The notes: generated by a model from the sequence alone, not told the origin. A stretch of DNA of 64,000 bases from an uncultured Opitutia bacterium (GCA_903834135.1 CAILHZ010000016.1:124001-188000); one strand, 5' to 3'. Positions 45,881-54,759 are shown, counted from the first letter of the stretch. Translations and numbers: made by a program.

Positions 45881-46735
45881 CTAAGCGGTCTTCTTACGTT
45901 TAACGTGCAGTGCAGAGAGAATCTGTCCTAAACGATCACGCATTTCTAAGCGGCTTACAATTTGATCGATAAGCCCATGCTTTAACAAAAATTCTGCTGT
46001 TTGGAAACCTGATGGAAGTGTTTGCTTTGTAGTATCACGAATAACACGAGCACCCGCAAAGCCAATCAAAGCACCAGGCTCGGCAATAATCACATCACCC
46101 AAGGTTGCAAAACTTGCCGTAACTCCACCCATCGTTGGGTGAGTAAGTACTGAAATAAAAGGCAGCCCGGCTTGAGATAAACGTCCTAAAGCTGCGCTTG
46201 TTTTTGCCATCTGCATTAAGGAATAAATACCTTCCTGCATACGTGCACCACCTGAGGCACTGAAAACAATACAAGGTGCTTTAGCTGCGGTAGCAGCTTC
46301 AATAGCGCGTGTAATTTTTTCTCCGGCAGCTGCACCCATTGCACCACCACAAAAACGGAAATCCATTACTGCAACGGAAACTTTAATTCCATGAATAGAA
46401 CCTAAGCCACTGATAACTGCCTCAGGTAGGCCGCTATCTTTTTGATAACGCTTAAGGCGCACATGATAAGGCTGCGAATCAACAAACTTAAGTGGATCTG
46501 AAGACGTTACATTCTGATCAATTTCTGTCCAAGTATCAGGATCCATTAACGAAGCGATACGTTGCCTAGCTCCGATTGGGAAATGATGCCCACTCTTAGG
46601 TACAACCATCAAATTGTCTTCGATTTCTTTAATAAAGAGGATGTCTCCAGTAACTGGATCCTTAGTATATAAACCTTTAGGAATATCCTTCTTGCGCTTC
46701 TTTTTAACTGTATATGTTGGCTTATCGAAATGCAT
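45881..46735 (-). CDS. accD: Acetyl-CoA carboxylase carboxyltransferase subunit beta without zinc-ribbon cysteines (284 aa)
   Basis: With AccA, transfers carboxyl from biotin to acetyl-CoA. The crotonase-like core is intact: [47 protein letters not shown] and [15 protein letters not shown]. The N-terminus aligns without gaps with E. coli AccD (IPxGxxTK...ELExNLxV.PK..HH), but the four zinc ligands Cys27, 30, 46 and 49 correspond to Asp26, Thr29, Val45 and Ser48. The zinc ribbon is therefore present in outline but cannot bind zinc this way. Start ATG 46735 is the only good one. Coupled to folC downstream. Confidence 0.95.
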   Translation of the reverse strand: MHFDKPTYTVKKKRKKDIPKGLYTKDPVTGDILFIKEIEDNLMVVPKSGHHFPIGARQRIASLMDPDTWTEIDQNVTSSDPLKFVDSQPYHVRLKRYQKDSGLPEAVISGLGSIHGIKVSVAVMDFRFCGGAMGAAAGEKITRAIEAATAAKAPCIVFSASGGARMQEGIYSLMQMAKTSAALGRLSQAGLPFISVLTHPTMGGVTASFATLGDVIIAEPGALIGFAGARVIRDTTKQTLPSGFQTAEFLLKHGLIDQIVSRLEMRDRLGQILSALHVKRKKTA

Positions 46736-46948
46736 GATAATTAGATATTTACACTAGTTAAGACCTAACATTACCGAACTAAAGTGAACAAAAGCTGATT
46801 GGTTTATAAAAGGCATCAAAAGAATATAAACGAGCATTGAGTGTGGATAACTTGAAGCTTAAGTGCAAAGGCAATTTTAAAGGGCCAAATTGACTTAAAC
46901 CCATCTTTTTGAGCTCCAATAGCATACAAATCCACCATCCCACTACAT

Positions 46949-47737
46949 TTAAAGCTTAGGATAGAAAACTTCGTCTAAAAATAAACCCTGCGCTGGAGCC
47001 GTTTGAATAGCATTCACTCTTTTTTTAGATTCTAAAATTTCCTTAATTTGCTTTGGAGTAAGTTTGCCCTCACCTACTGCAACTAAGGATCCTACGATGC
47101 TGCGCGCCATTTTATATAGGAAGCCTTCGCCTTCAGCGATTATAGTAACGTTTTTACCACGTTTTTTAATTTCGAGGCGGGTTAAATGGCGTACTGTATT
47201 TTCCTCAACTGTTTTTTCTGCTGTAGAAAAAGCCCTAAAATCATTTCGTCCGACAAGAATCGCAGCTGCTACTTTCATCGCTTTGATATCAAGTGGATCA
47301 AACACTTCCCAGGCATAAGGTCTCACAAAAGGAGATGCATCTCCTAAATGAATATTATAGGTGTAACGCTTTCCAATTGGCGAATAACGTGCATGAAATT
47401 TAGCCGTCACTTCTTTAATTGATACAATCTGAATTGTGAGTGGCAGAGTCGCACGTAGTGCTGCCATAAATCGCTCGGTACCGTGACGCCATGCTGCATC
47501 AAAATGAAAAACCTGAGCTCTTGCATGAACACCTGAATCAGTTCGGCCGCTACCTATGATTCGGATTGGTGTTTTGAGAATTATTTTAAGTCGCTCTTCA
47601 ATAACGTCTTGCACAGCAGGTAAGGCTGGTGCAGGTGGAGGCCCCTTGGGCTGACTTTGCCATCCCGCAAAGGTTGATCCATCATAAGCACACACTACTT
47701 TCCAACGTACTGCTCCTGTAAGCTTTACCGTTTTCAT
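46949..47737 (-). CDS. truA: tRNA pseudouridine(38-40) synthase
   Basis: Modifies uridines 38-40 of tRNA anticodon arms. YDGSTFAGWQSQP, the catalytic Asp in GSGRTDSGVHARAQVFHFD, RYSPIGKRYTYNI and NDFRAFSTAEK are diagnostic; FLYKMARSIVGSLVAVGEGKL closes the fold. 262 aa, normal. Its start overlaps ruvX by 4 bases (ATGA), implying coupled translation. Confidence 0.96.
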   Translation of the reverse strand: MKTVKLTGAVRWKVVCAYDGSTFAGWQSQPKGPPPAPALPAVQDVIEERLKIILKTPIRIIGSGRTDSGVHARAQVFHFDAAWRHGTERFMAALRATLPLTIQIVSIKEVTAKFHARYSPIGKRYTYNIHLGDASPFVRPYAWEVFDPLDIKAMKVAAAILVGRNDFRAFSTAEKTVEENTVRHLTRLEIKKRGKNVTIIAEGEGFLYKMARSIVGSLVAVGEGKLTPKQIKEILESKKRVNAIQTAPAQGLFLDEVFYPKL

Positions 47738-48153
47738 AGCAAAGGATGAATCTGATCTAAATAATCCTGGAGAATAATTGTTGCAGCTCGTGAATCTACG
47801 ATGCCACTGGGGCGCTGTGCACGCCGCTTAGATTTAGGCGTAGCTAATTCTGCCTCATAGGAGGTTAACGTTTCATCAATTCGGTGAACTGGTAAGCAAA
47901 AACGATCTGTAAGTAATTTAATGAAGGCGTCTACTTCTTTAATTTTAAAGCCTTCCGTACCATCAATATTATAGGGATATCCGACAATGAAGGCGTTTAT
48001 TTTTCTTTTTAAAACAACATCCGCTAAAGCAGTCCAGCGCTGCGATTCTTCTTTCTCGATAAGTGCAGGCAGAGGTGTTGCTACAGCAAGCTCATCCCCA
48101 AAGGAAAGACCCCATCTTCTTTCACCCCAATCAATACCTAAATAATTACTCAT
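47734..48153 (-). CDS. ruvX: Pre-16S rRNA nuclease / Holliday-junction-resolvase-like protein YqgF
   Basis: RNase H-fold nuclease implicated in 16S rRNA 5'-end maturation. LGIDWGERRWGLSFGDE gives the first catalytic Asp and the GxKRxG-like segment; FIVGYPYNIDGTEG, VHRIDETLTSYEAE and RPSGIVDSRAATIILQDYL carry the remaining acidic residues. 139 aa, normal. It overlaps both neighbours by 4 bases, forming the aminotransferase-ruvX-truA unit. Confidence 0.93.
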   Translation of the reverse strand: MSNYLGIDWGERRWGLSFGDELAVATPLPALIEKEESQRWTALADVVLKRKINAFIVGYPYNIDGTEGFKIKEVDAFIKLLTDRFCLPVHRIDETLTSYEAELATPKSKRRAQRPSGIVDSRAATIILQDYLDQIHPLL

Positions 48154-49064
48154 GGCACCTTAAGTTCAGGATGAGATCTGGCTGAACTTTGCATATAATT
48201 TTCAAAAGCCTGGTTGAGTTTTTCGGTAACAGAATCAGGACTGACTTTGAAACTAATCGAATCAATTAAACCAACAGGAACAATAACGCGTGTGGTAGAT
48301 AAAATCATGCACTCCTGCATCGCAGACAATTCCTCGGGCTTAACAACACGCTCTAGTACTGGAATACCTAAGTTAACTGCAAGTGAGAGTGTAATTGAAC
48401 GGGTAATCCCTGCTAATATACCTACTTCAAGTGGAGGGGTAATCAGGACACCGTCTTTTACAAACGCCAGATTCGATACTGAGGCTTCGGTAATTTCACC
48501 TCGCTCATTTAATATGACAACTTCATCTGATCCAGCCGCTCGAGCTTCCCGTAAACATAAAATATTGTTTAAATAATTACCTGTTTTCCAAGCAGGATTT
48601 AATGCACTTATAGGATTACGTCTGAGTGTTTTAGCGACTGTAAGTTTAAGACCGGTTCTTCTTTTCTCGTCTGACAATCCAAAGCATGGTTGAACGATAA
48701 TCACAAATTCAGGCTTATCCGCTAAAGCAATATCAAGCCCGATTGCACCACAGCCACGCGATATCTGAAGTCGTATATATAATTCACCTGTATAAGCACT
48801 TGCTTTGCGAAATGCTAAACATGTACGAGTAATTTCTGAAAATATGTAGTCTCTTGAAAAAAGCTCTTTCATAAAAAGAGCCGATGCAGATTTCTCTAAT
48901 CTTTGCCAATGCTCATCCCATGCAAAAACTACACCGTCAAAAGTACGCCATACTTCATAGATTGCATCACCATACAAAAAGCCTCGGTTGAGCGGACTAA
49001 TCGAAGGCTCACTTGCTGAATGCAGCCTACCATTGGTGTTAGCTTGTATATAGTCCTTTTGCAT
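48150..49064 (-). CDS. Class IV PLP aminotransferase/lyase (304 aa)
   Basis: Branched-chain aminotransferase / D-amino acid aminotransferase / aminodeoxychorismate lyase family. LNRGFLYGDAIYEVWRTFDG is the family opening, NPAWKTGNYLNNILCLREA contains the PLP lysine, and EVVILNERGEITEASVSNLAF the Glu that contacts the pyridine nitrogen. Its length and fold do not settle the reaction. ADC lyase (folate) would fit folC nearby, and BCAT or D-amino acid aminotransferase are alternatives. I chose ATG 49064 because the longer frame (GTG-like start near 49133) runs through a terminator stem. Confidence 0.82.
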   Translation of the reverse strand: MQKDYIQANTNGRLHSASEPSISPLNRGFLYGDAIYEVWRTFDGVVFAWDEHWQRLEKSASALFMKELFSRDYIFSEITRTCLAFRKASAYTGELYIRLQISRGCGAIGLDIALADKPEFVIIVQPCFGLSDEKRRTGLKLTVAKTLRRNPISALNPAWKTGNYLNNILCLREARAAGSDEVVILNERGEITEASVSNLAFVKDGVLITPPLEVGILAGITRSITLSLAVNLGIPVLERVVKPEELSAMQECMILSTTRVIVPVGLIDSISFKVSPDSVTEKLNQAFENYMQSSARSHPELKVP

Positions 49065-49106
49065 ATGACTAATACATTCACTTTTTGGCCCGTGAGTTGC
49101 CAACAC

Positions 49107-49145
49107 AAAATCGCCCTTGTTCGGTAAAACCAAACAAGGGCGATT
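49107..49145 (-). terminator. Terminator after the small HTH gene
   Basis: A 13-bp perfect stem (49109-49121 with 49133-49145) around an 11-base loop, followed on the minus strand by TTTT-rich sequence. It lies 17 bases after the stop codon at 49163 and 43 before the aminotransferase ATG, so it separates the two genes and rules out the longer aminotransferase start. Confidence 0.8.
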
Positions 49146-49162
49146 ATATAAATACTAAAAAA

Positions 49163-49543
49163 TTACTTGCGGGCCTTAACTAAACCTAAGCCCTTCTTAA
49201 TATTCTGCACCGTAGGAACCGAAATTCCGAGTTCGGCAGATATCTCATTATTTGTCTTACCGTCCTCATTCATTTTCTTAACCAAATCACGAGTTTGGTC
49301 AGTAATTACTGCACGGCTACGGCGCTTAGATGAGTCCTTTTTCACCTTACCGCCTTTAGCTGCAGCTTTAACTGCACGAATAAAATCACCGACATTATCA
49401 AACCCATATGCCTCAGGAAGCGTAACTAACTTCTTAGCTAATTTCTTCTGTCTTTTACCGGCTTTTGCCTCTTGTAAATCGAGATCCTTGAGCTGTTTCT
49501 CGAGCTGCTTACGCATTGCTTGGAACTTTTTACTGAAGATCAT
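49163..49543 (-). CDS. Small basic DNA-binding protein with coiled coil and HTH (126 aa)
   Basis: The N-terminal 40 residues (MRKQLEKQLKDLDLQEAKAGKRQKK region) are a charged helix likely to coil. YGFDNVGDFIRAVKAAAKG follows, then a very basic linker KVKKDSSKRRSRAV. The C-terminal part DQTRDLVKKMNEDGKTNNEISAELGISVPTVQNIKKGLG is a helix-turn-helix of the resolvase/LuxR-like recognition type (NEISAELGISVPTVQNIK). It is monocistronic, with its own terminator and an A+T-rich leader that has two copies of a TATAGCTATAGCAA repeat. A nucleoid-associated or autoregulated repressor role is inferred. It is also open over its whole length on the other strand, which I treat as a shadow. Confidence 0.8.
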   Translation of the reverse strand: MIFSKKFQAMRKQLEKQLKDLDLQEAKAGKRQKKLAKKLVTLPEAYGFDNVGDFIRAVKAAAKGGKVKKDSSKRRSRAVITDQTRDLVKKMNEDGKTNNEISAELGISVPTVQNIKKGLGLVKARK

Positions 49544-49567
49544 ATAGCCATATATATAGATACGATA

Positions 49568-49625
49568 TATAGCTATAGCAAGCCTATAAAGATTGGTAAA
49601 AAGGCTGTTACTATAGCTATAGCAA
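49568..49625. promoter_or_regulatory. Tandem TATAGCTATAGCAA repeats upstream of the HTH gene
   Basis: The 14-base element occurs at 49568-49581 and 49612-49625, 44 bases apart (about four helical turns), each containing the palindrome TATAGCTATA. They lie 25-82 bases upstream of the HTH start at 49543, the right place for operators of an autoregulated gene. Confidence 0.55.
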
Positions 49626-49633
49626 CACTGTAT

Positions 49634-49662
49634 TATCTTATTATTTAATAAATAATAAGATA
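49634..49662. repeat. 29-base A+T-only-like palindrome between the SDR gene and the HTH gene
   Basis: Near-perfect inverted repeat with 14-base arms around one central base (49634-49662), containing a single G:C pair per arm. It lies 5 bases after the SDR stop codon at 49668 on the minus strand and upstream of the HTH promoter region. It may be an SDR terminator hairpin of unusual composition or a binding site. Confidence 0.5.
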
Positions 49663-49667
49663 TATAA

Positions 49668-50450
49668 TTATATAGTCATCGCGTGATAACCGCCATCTAC
49701 AACAACTTCGCACCCGGTGACGAAACCACCTGCAGCATCACTAGCTAGCATTATTGTTGCACCAACTAATTCTTTAGCTTCCCCGAAACGCTTCATAGGA
49801 GTATGGCCTAAAATTGAAGCAACGCGTTCTGGAGAAAGAATTTTACGATTCTGTTCTGCAGGGAAAAAGCCTGGCACAAGTGTATTTACGCGTACGTTCT
49901 TTGGAGCCCATTCGCGTGCTAAATTTTTTGATAAATTATGCACAGCAGCCTTAGTTGCTGAATATGTAAACACGCGCGACAAAGGAACAATCCCTGACAT
50001 TGATCCTAAATTAATAATTGAACCACCTTCTCCGCGATCGACTAGATATTTTCCAAACACCTGACAGCCTAAGAAAACACCTTTTAAATTAATTTTAACA
50101 ATACGATCGAATTCATCTTCTGCTATATCAAGAAATGGAGTTGCTGAATTCACGCCTGCGCCATTCACAACAATATCAACACGGCCGGAACGCTTTAGTA
50201 CATTTGCCAACAGTGCTTCGAGTTGAGCTTTATCACTAGCTTCAGTTGATATAAAATAGCCTTTACCTCCAGCCGCATGAATACGTTCTAACCGCGGCTT
50301 TGCCTTTTCTTCATTACGACCTACAAGGATCGTTTCAGCACCTGCAGAAGCAAGGCCTTCAGCCATAGCTCCACAGAGTTCACCAGTGCCGCCAATAACG
50401 ACAGCAACTTTACCTTTTAAAGAGAAGAGGGATTCGAGATATACGCTCAT
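49668..50450 (-). CDS. SDR-family oxidoreductase, D-mannonate oxidoreductase-like (260 aa)
   Basis: Short-chain dehydrogenase. [22 protein letters not shown] is the cofactor site, VVNGAGVN the NAG-type motif, and [20 protein letters not shown] carries catalytic Tyr and Lys after the Ser in [10 protein letters not shown]. The stretch [19 protein letters not shown]...[15 protein letters not shown] with closing GGYHAMTI resembles the SDR-type fructuronate reductases (mannonate oxidoreductases). If so it would reduce the product of the uronate isomerase/epimerase encoded at 29474-32841. KduD or another polyol dehydrogenase is possible. It is divergent from the HTH-MBL fusion gene. Confidence 0.85.
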   Translation of the reverse strand: MSVYLESLFSLKGKVAVVIGGTGELCGAMAEGLASAGAETILVGRNEEKAKPRLERIHAAGGKGYFISTEASDKAQLEALLANVLKRSGRVDIVVNGAGVNSATPFLDIAEDEFDRIVKINLKGVFLGCQVFGKYLVDRGEGGSIINLGSMSGIVPLSRVFTYSATKAAVHNLSKNLAREWAPKNVRVNTLVPGFFPAEQNRKILSPERVASILGHTPMKRFGEAKELVGATIMLASDAAGGFVTGCEVVVDGGYHAMTI

Positions 50451-50550
50451 ATTGGGTCAAAATATAGTGGATAATATGCTCAAGGCCATACCATTTTCTT
50501 ATGCAAATACGGTTGCGACTATGGCAAGCACCAGCAACCATAGATGGACT

Positions 50551-51375
50551 ATGCCACGTATACCCATTGAAGACAATTTTGCCGATGTTATAGGCAAAGC
50601 CCAACGTGGCTGGAATATTTCCGACGAAGACCTCGCTAAACGCGCAGAAGTTACTCTAGGTGATCTAGCTGCTGTAAAAGCAGGTAGCCCTAATATAGCA
50701 GTTATACGCAGAGTTTCTAGACACTTAAGGTTGAGCCCAGATGCGATGGAAGTGCTCACTACGCAGCAATTCTATCCATATGCACCGGATTATAAACGCG
50801 GATTCGCGATGTTTAATACGCTGCATGAAGGTATGGGAGTTAATAGTTACATGGTCTGGGATACCCGAACCAAAACTGCTGCTGTATTTGATACAGGTGC
50901 ATCGTGCACCGAAATGCTCGATTTAGTCCAGGCTGAAGGCTTAAAAATTGAATATATTTTTATCACACACGCTCATGAAGATCATATCGCAGATTTAGCA
51001 AAATTACATGAGTCAACTCATGCAGAAGTCTGGATTAGTGAACTTGAAACATTAGATTTTCCAGGAGTGAAACACTTTAAAGAAAATGCTCATTTTCATA
51101 TTGGAGCACTCGCGATTAAAACGCTTTTAACTTCAGGTCACTCGCCTGGGCAAACAACTTTTTATATAACAGGCTTAAGTTGGCCCTTAGCAGTTGTTGG
51201 AGATTCCATTTTTTCAAGCTCAGTAGGTGGAAGCAAAACACACTTCGACGAGCAACTTCGAAATGTTAGAGGTAAAATATTTAGCCTACCTGCAGATACA
51301 GTACTAGCCTGCGGACATGGCCCGTTAACTACTCTCAACCAAGAGAAAGCGAACAACCCCTTCTTCAAGCGCTAG
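50551..51375 (+). CDS. HTH domain fused to a metallo-beta-lactamase-fold hydrolase (274 aa)
   Basis: Residues about 10-70 (GKAQRGWNISDEDLAKRAEVTLGDLAAVKAG...) look like a Cro/CI-type helix-turn-helix. The rest is a glyoxalase-II-like domain: VFDTGAS, THAHEDHIADL (HxHxDH, residues 140-145), SGHSPGQTTFYI, VVGDSIFSS and CGHGPLT supply the full binuclear zinc set. The C-terminal substrate domain of glyoxalase II is missing. ATG 50551 was chosen (ATG 50521 is the alternative); the frame opens upstream to 50386 but would overlap the divergent SDR start. A persulfide dioxygenase or thioesterase activity is possible. The combination suggests a hydrolase with a DNA- or protein-binding module. Confidence 0.78.
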   Translation: MPRIPIEDNFADVIGKAQRGWNISDEDLAKRAEVTLGDLAAVKAGSPNIAVIRRVSRHLRLSPDAMEVLTTQQFYPYAPDYKRGFAMFNTLHEGMGVNSYMVWDTRTKTAAVFDTGASCTEMLDLVQAEGLKIEYIFITHAHEDHIADLAKLHESTHAEVWISELETLDFPGVKHFKENAHFHIGALAIKTLLTSGHSPGQTTFYITGLSWPLAVVGDSIFSSSVGGSKTHFDEQLRNVRGKIFSLPADTVLACGHGPLTTLNQEKANNPFFKR

Positions 51376-51440
51376 AGCTAGTTTTTCTTATGTTTACTAA
51401 GACTTGCTAAAGGGCTGTTTTTCATAGCATAACTTTACCT

Positions 51441-52940
51441 TTGAATCTGACGATACATCCTTCAAAAGAGGCCTTCGCTAAGCTCGCACAGCTTGGCAAT
51501 GTAATCCCTGTTTACGCTGATTTGATGGCAGATTTCGAAACACCTGTTTCGGTATATTCGAAAATTAAAGACTCTGGACCTGCCTACCTACTTGAATCAG
51601 TCGAAGGCGGGGAAAACTTATACCGTTATAGCTTTATTGGATGCAGACCACGAATGATCATAGCCTCGGGCCCTGAGACGACGGAAATCAAGCGCCCTGG
51701 AAAAGAAACCGAACGCATCCCTACTCCTCAGGACCCACTTACACTACTTCAAAAAGAGATCTCGGGATTTAAACCGGTTAAAATACCTGGAATGCCACGC
51801 TTCACAGGCGGAGCAGTTGGTTATATCAGCTATGAATATATCAACCGTATAGAACCTACAGTTCCTACAGCGAAGATTGATGAACAAAAAATTCCGATAA
51901 CATATTTCATGCTATCGGATACTTTAGTTATTTTTGACCGCGTTCGCCAAACTCTACGTCTGTGTGTTAATGCTCATTTAAAGTCCACTGAAGCTAAGGA
52001 AATAGAAACGGCTTATAATGCTGCAGTAGCGGGAATCGAAAGTCTTTATAGTCTGCTGAGTAAAGCACCTGAACTTGCACCTGCTCCAATGGTTGAAGTA
52101 GGCGCAGTTAAGGCACCTCAAGGCAATTTTACTCAAGAACAATACGAGGATCTAGTTTCTGGCGTAAAAGAATACATTAGAAGTGGAGACATTATTCAGG
52201 TAGTTACCTCTCAGCGTTTCACAAAACCTTTTGATAAAACTCCCCTGCAGCTTTATAGAGCGCTTAGATCAGTAAATCCATCTCCGTACATGTTTATCTT
52301 AGATACGGGAGATTTTGCCTTAGTAGGTGCTTCACCTGAAGTACATGTACGCTTAACCGATGGATTAGTTGAAATTCGTCCTATTGCAGGAACACGTAAA
52401 CGTGGAGCAACGGTTACTGAAGACGTAGAGCTTGAAAAAGAACTTTTAGCAGACGAAAAAGAACGTGCAGAACATTTAATGCTCGTTGATCTTGCTCGTA
52501 ATGACATAGGAAGGGTTTGCGAATTCGGCTCTGTGCATGTACCAGAGTTGATGATTGTAGAGCGTTACTCGCATGTGATGCATATCGTTTCTCAAGTAGA
52601 AGGTAAAATTTCACCTACAAAAAACGCATTCGATTTAATGCGCGCTACTTTCCCTGCCGGTACGGTTAGTGGTGCTCCAAAGATTAGAGCCATGCAGATA
52701 ATTTCTGAAAAAGAAACTCTACAGCGCGGATTTTATGCAGGCGCATTAGGTTATTTTTCCTACGACGGAAATCTTGATTCCTGTATTACACTACGCACAT
52801 CTCTACTCAAGGATGGCAAGATTTACATCCAGGCAGGTGGCGGAGTTGTTGCCGATTCAGATGCTAATGCTGAATATCAAGAAACGATTAACAAAGCGTC
52901 TGCCTTACTCAAAGCAGTCGAGATAGCTCAGCGTTTTTGA
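51441..52940 (+). CDS. trpE: Anthranilate synthase component I
   Basis: Chorismate to anthranilate, first committed step of tryptophan synthesis, using ammonia from TrpG (not in the window). The N-terminal PAYLLESVEGGENLYRYSFIG is the Trp feedback site (LLES). The chorismate-binding domain includes PSPYMFILDTGDFALVGASPE, RPIAGTRKRGATVTED, ERAEHLMLVDLARNDIGRV and FPAGTVSGAPKIRAMQII. 499 aa, normal. Start is TTG 51441, since no ATG precedes the conserved SKEAFAKLAQLGNVIPVY. No leader peptide or attenuator was seen. Followed 22 bases later by a GT2 gene. Confidence 0.95.
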   Translation: MNLTIHPSKEAFAKLAQLGNVIPVYADLMADFETPVSVYSKIKDSGPAYLLESVEGGENLYRYSFIGCRPRMIIASGPETTEIKRPGKETERIPTPQDPLTLLQKEISGFKPVKIPGMPRFTGGAVGYISYEYINRIEPTVPTAKIDEQKIPITYFMLSDTLVIFDRVRQTLRLCVNAHLKSTEAKEIETAYNAAVAGIESLYSLLSKAPELAPAPMVEVGAVKAPQGNFTQEQYEDLVSGVKEYIRSGDIIQVVTSQRFTKPFDKTPLQLYRALRSVNPSPYMFILDTGDFALVGASPEVHVRLTDGLVEIRPIAGTRKRGATVTEDVELEKELLADEKERAEHLMLVDLARNDIGRVCEFGSVHVPELMIVERYSHVMHIVSQVEGKISPTKNAFDLMRATFPAGTVSGAPKIRAMQIISEKETLQRGFYAGALGYFSYDGNLDSCITLRTSLLKDGKIYIQAGGGVVADSDANAEYQETINKASALLKAVEIAQRF

Positions 52941-52962
52941 CGCATTAAATCGGACCACAGCT

Positions 52963-53670
52963 ATGGCTGAAGCCGATCCAAAGCCTGAATTGTCAGTTGT
53001 TATCCCCTTCTTCAATGAAGAGGATAATGTGACGCTGGTGATAAGTGACGTTACCAGTGAACTCAATAAATTAGGCAAAAGCTGGGAAGCTATTTTAGTA
53101 GATGACGGAAGTACCGACAAGACACTGACTCAGTTAAACAAGATAGCTAAAGAATTTACCAATATTAGAGTAATCCATTTTCAACAAAATCTAGGCCAAG
53201 GGGCATCCCTGTTTGAAGGTATCTCTCTAGCAAAAGCGCCTCTTATCGCAATGATGGACGGAGATGGCCAAAACTTGGCTACGGATATAGGTCTACTTAT
53301 TTCTCAACTTAAAGATAATGATTTAATTGTTGGGATTAGGGTTAATCGAGATGATTCAAAACTACGAAGACTAACATCTCAGATTGCTAATTTTACACGT
53401 AGTCGACTGCTGAACGATAAATTACATGATGCAGGATGTGCGCTGAAAGTATTCCGTTCAGAAGTACGTAGCTCATTTTATAATATTAAAATGCTAAACC
53501 CTTTCATGCCAGCGTTAGCCGTAGCAGCACATTTTAAAGTTGCTGAATATCCTGTAAGCCACCGTGCAAGGACAAAGGGTAAATCTAAATATGGATTTAG
53601 AGCTATGCTAGTACGGCCTATACTTGATCTTCTAAGCGTTTGGTTGATCATACATTCGAAACGTAAATAA
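52963..53670 (+). CDS. GT2-family glycosyltransferase, DPM1-like (235 aa)
   Basis: A soluble GT-A glycosyltransferase: LSVVIPFFNEEDNV, AILVDDGSTDKTL, NLGQGASLFEGISLAKAPLIAMMDGDGQN (DxD-like) and HDAGCALKVFRSEV follow the dolichol-phosphate mannosyltransferase/GtrB pattern. There are no clear C-terminal membrane helices beyond ILDLLSVWLIIH, so it is the short form. Likely makes a polyprenyl-phosphate sugar donor for periplasmic glycosyltransferases; the GT39-type protein at 39713 would use such donors. Acceptor and sugar are unknown. Confidence 0.9.
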   Translation: MAEADPKPELSVVIPFFNEEDNVTLVISDVTSELNKLGKSWEAILVDDGSTDKTLTQLNKIAKEFTNIRVIHFQQNLGQGASLFEGISLAKAPLIAMMDGDGQNLATDIGLLISQLKDNDLIVGIRVNRDDSKLRRLTSQIANFTRSRLLNDKLHDAGCALKVFRSEVRSSFYNIKMLNPFMPALAVAAHFKVAEYPVSHRARTKGKSKYGFRAMLVRPILDLLSVWLIIHSKRK

Positions 53671-53679
53671 TTTGACCAG

Positions 53680-54759
53680 ATGGCTCTTTTTACCTCCCAG
53701 TTTGACTACACTTTACCTAGTGATCTTATCGCTCAAACTCCAGCACTACGCCGTGATCAGTCCCGCTTAATGGTAATTGATCGCAAGACAAAGAAGATTG
53801 AGCATAAACTATTTAAAGAACTTCCTAGTTATCTTAAATCCACAGATACCCTCTTTCGTAATAACGCATCAGTACTTCCAGCACGCTTAAGAGGACTAAG
53901 ACCTACAGGAGGAGCAGTTGAGTGCCTACTGCTTGAGAAAATGCCAGATAAGCCTGAGACATGGCGGTGTTTACTTAAGCCCGGTCGTAAATTACCTGAG
54001 CAAGCAACCTTTCACGGTGTCCAAAACGAATACATAGCACTAGTAGTAAAGAAAGATGCAGAGGGAATTGCTGAAGTAAGTTTTTTAATTCCAAGCAATA
54101 AATCTTTGGTTTCAATCGCACGCCAAATTGGAGAAATGCCACTTCCTCCTTATATTGAACGAGCTAATCAAGACCAACACCTCTTAGATGCAGAACGCTA
54201 CCAAACCGTCTATGCAAATCACGATAAGCCTGTAGCAGCTGCAGCTCCAACAGCAGGACTACATTTTACTTCAGATGTATTAGCTGATCTATCAAAGCTA
54301 GGCGTGTCTATTCAAGATCTCACATTACACGTAGGGCTTGGTACATTCAGGCCAATATCTACAGACACAGTTGAAGAGCATAAGATTCATCACGAACTTT
54401 ATGAAATCTCTGTGGCTACACAAAAAGCACTTTTAAATCCTAAAGTAGGACGTCACATAGCTGTAGGTACAACCTCTGTGCGCACCATTGAAGATTTTCT
54501 AAATACACAAACAAGCGCACATAATACTGCCTATATCACCGGCACAGAAATTTATATTTACCCTCCTTATAAATTCAAAGGAGTCGATGCCCTGATAACG
54601 AATTTTCATCAGCCTAAATCAACTCTGCTTTGCTTAGTCTCAGCTTTCTTAAGCCCTGGCTCATCCGATGGAATCGCATGGATGCAAGAAATCTATGCAG
54701 AAGCCATTGCGCTTCGTTATCGCTTTTTTAGCTATGGTGATGCCATGCTCATTCTTTAA
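53680..54759 (+). CDS. queA: S-adenosylmethionine:tRNA ribosyltransferase-isomerase
   Basis: Adds the epoxycyclopentane precursor to tRNA in queuosine synthesis. FDYTLPSDLIAQTPALRRDQSRLMV, FRNNASVLPARLRGL, YQTVYANHDKPVAAAAPTAGLHFT and DLTLHVGLGTFRPI are diagnostic, with closing NFHQPKSTLLCLVSAF. 359 aa, normal. 9 bases after the GT2 gene and 8 before the TPR gene. Confidence 0.96.
   Translation: MALFTSQFDYTLPSDLIAQTPALRRDQSRLMVIDRKTKKIEHKLFKELPSYLKSTDTLFRNNASVLPARLRGLRPTGGAVECLLLEKMPDKPETWRCLLKPGRKLPEQATFHGVQNEYIALVVKKDAEGIAEVSFLIPSNKSLVSIARQIGEMPLPPYIERANQDQHLLDAERYQTVYANHDKPVAAAAPTAGLHFTSDVLADLSKLGVSIQDLTLHVGLGTFRPISTDTVEEHKIHHELYEISVATQKALLNPKVGRHIAVGTTSVRTIEDFLNTQTSAHNTAYITGTEIYIYPPYKFKGVDALITNFHQPKSTLLCLVSAFLSPGSSDGIAWMQEIYAEAIALRYRFFSYGDAMLIL

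Noticed and set aside
49065..49133. Longer N-terminus for the class IV aminotransferase
   Set aside because: It would be translated from inside a 13-bp terminator stem and adds 23 residues unlike the family.
49167..49547. Plus-strand 126-codon open frame mirroring the HTH gene almost exactly
   Set aside because: The encoded sequence is Ser/Leu/Phe-rich without any motif, while the minus-strand frame has a coiled coil, basic linker and HTH, plus a terminator and leader; the mirror is a shadow.
50386..50550. Upstream extension of the HTH-MBL gene
   Set aside because: Overlaps the start of the divergent SDR gene and lacks conserved sequence; ATG 50551 or 50521 is more likely.
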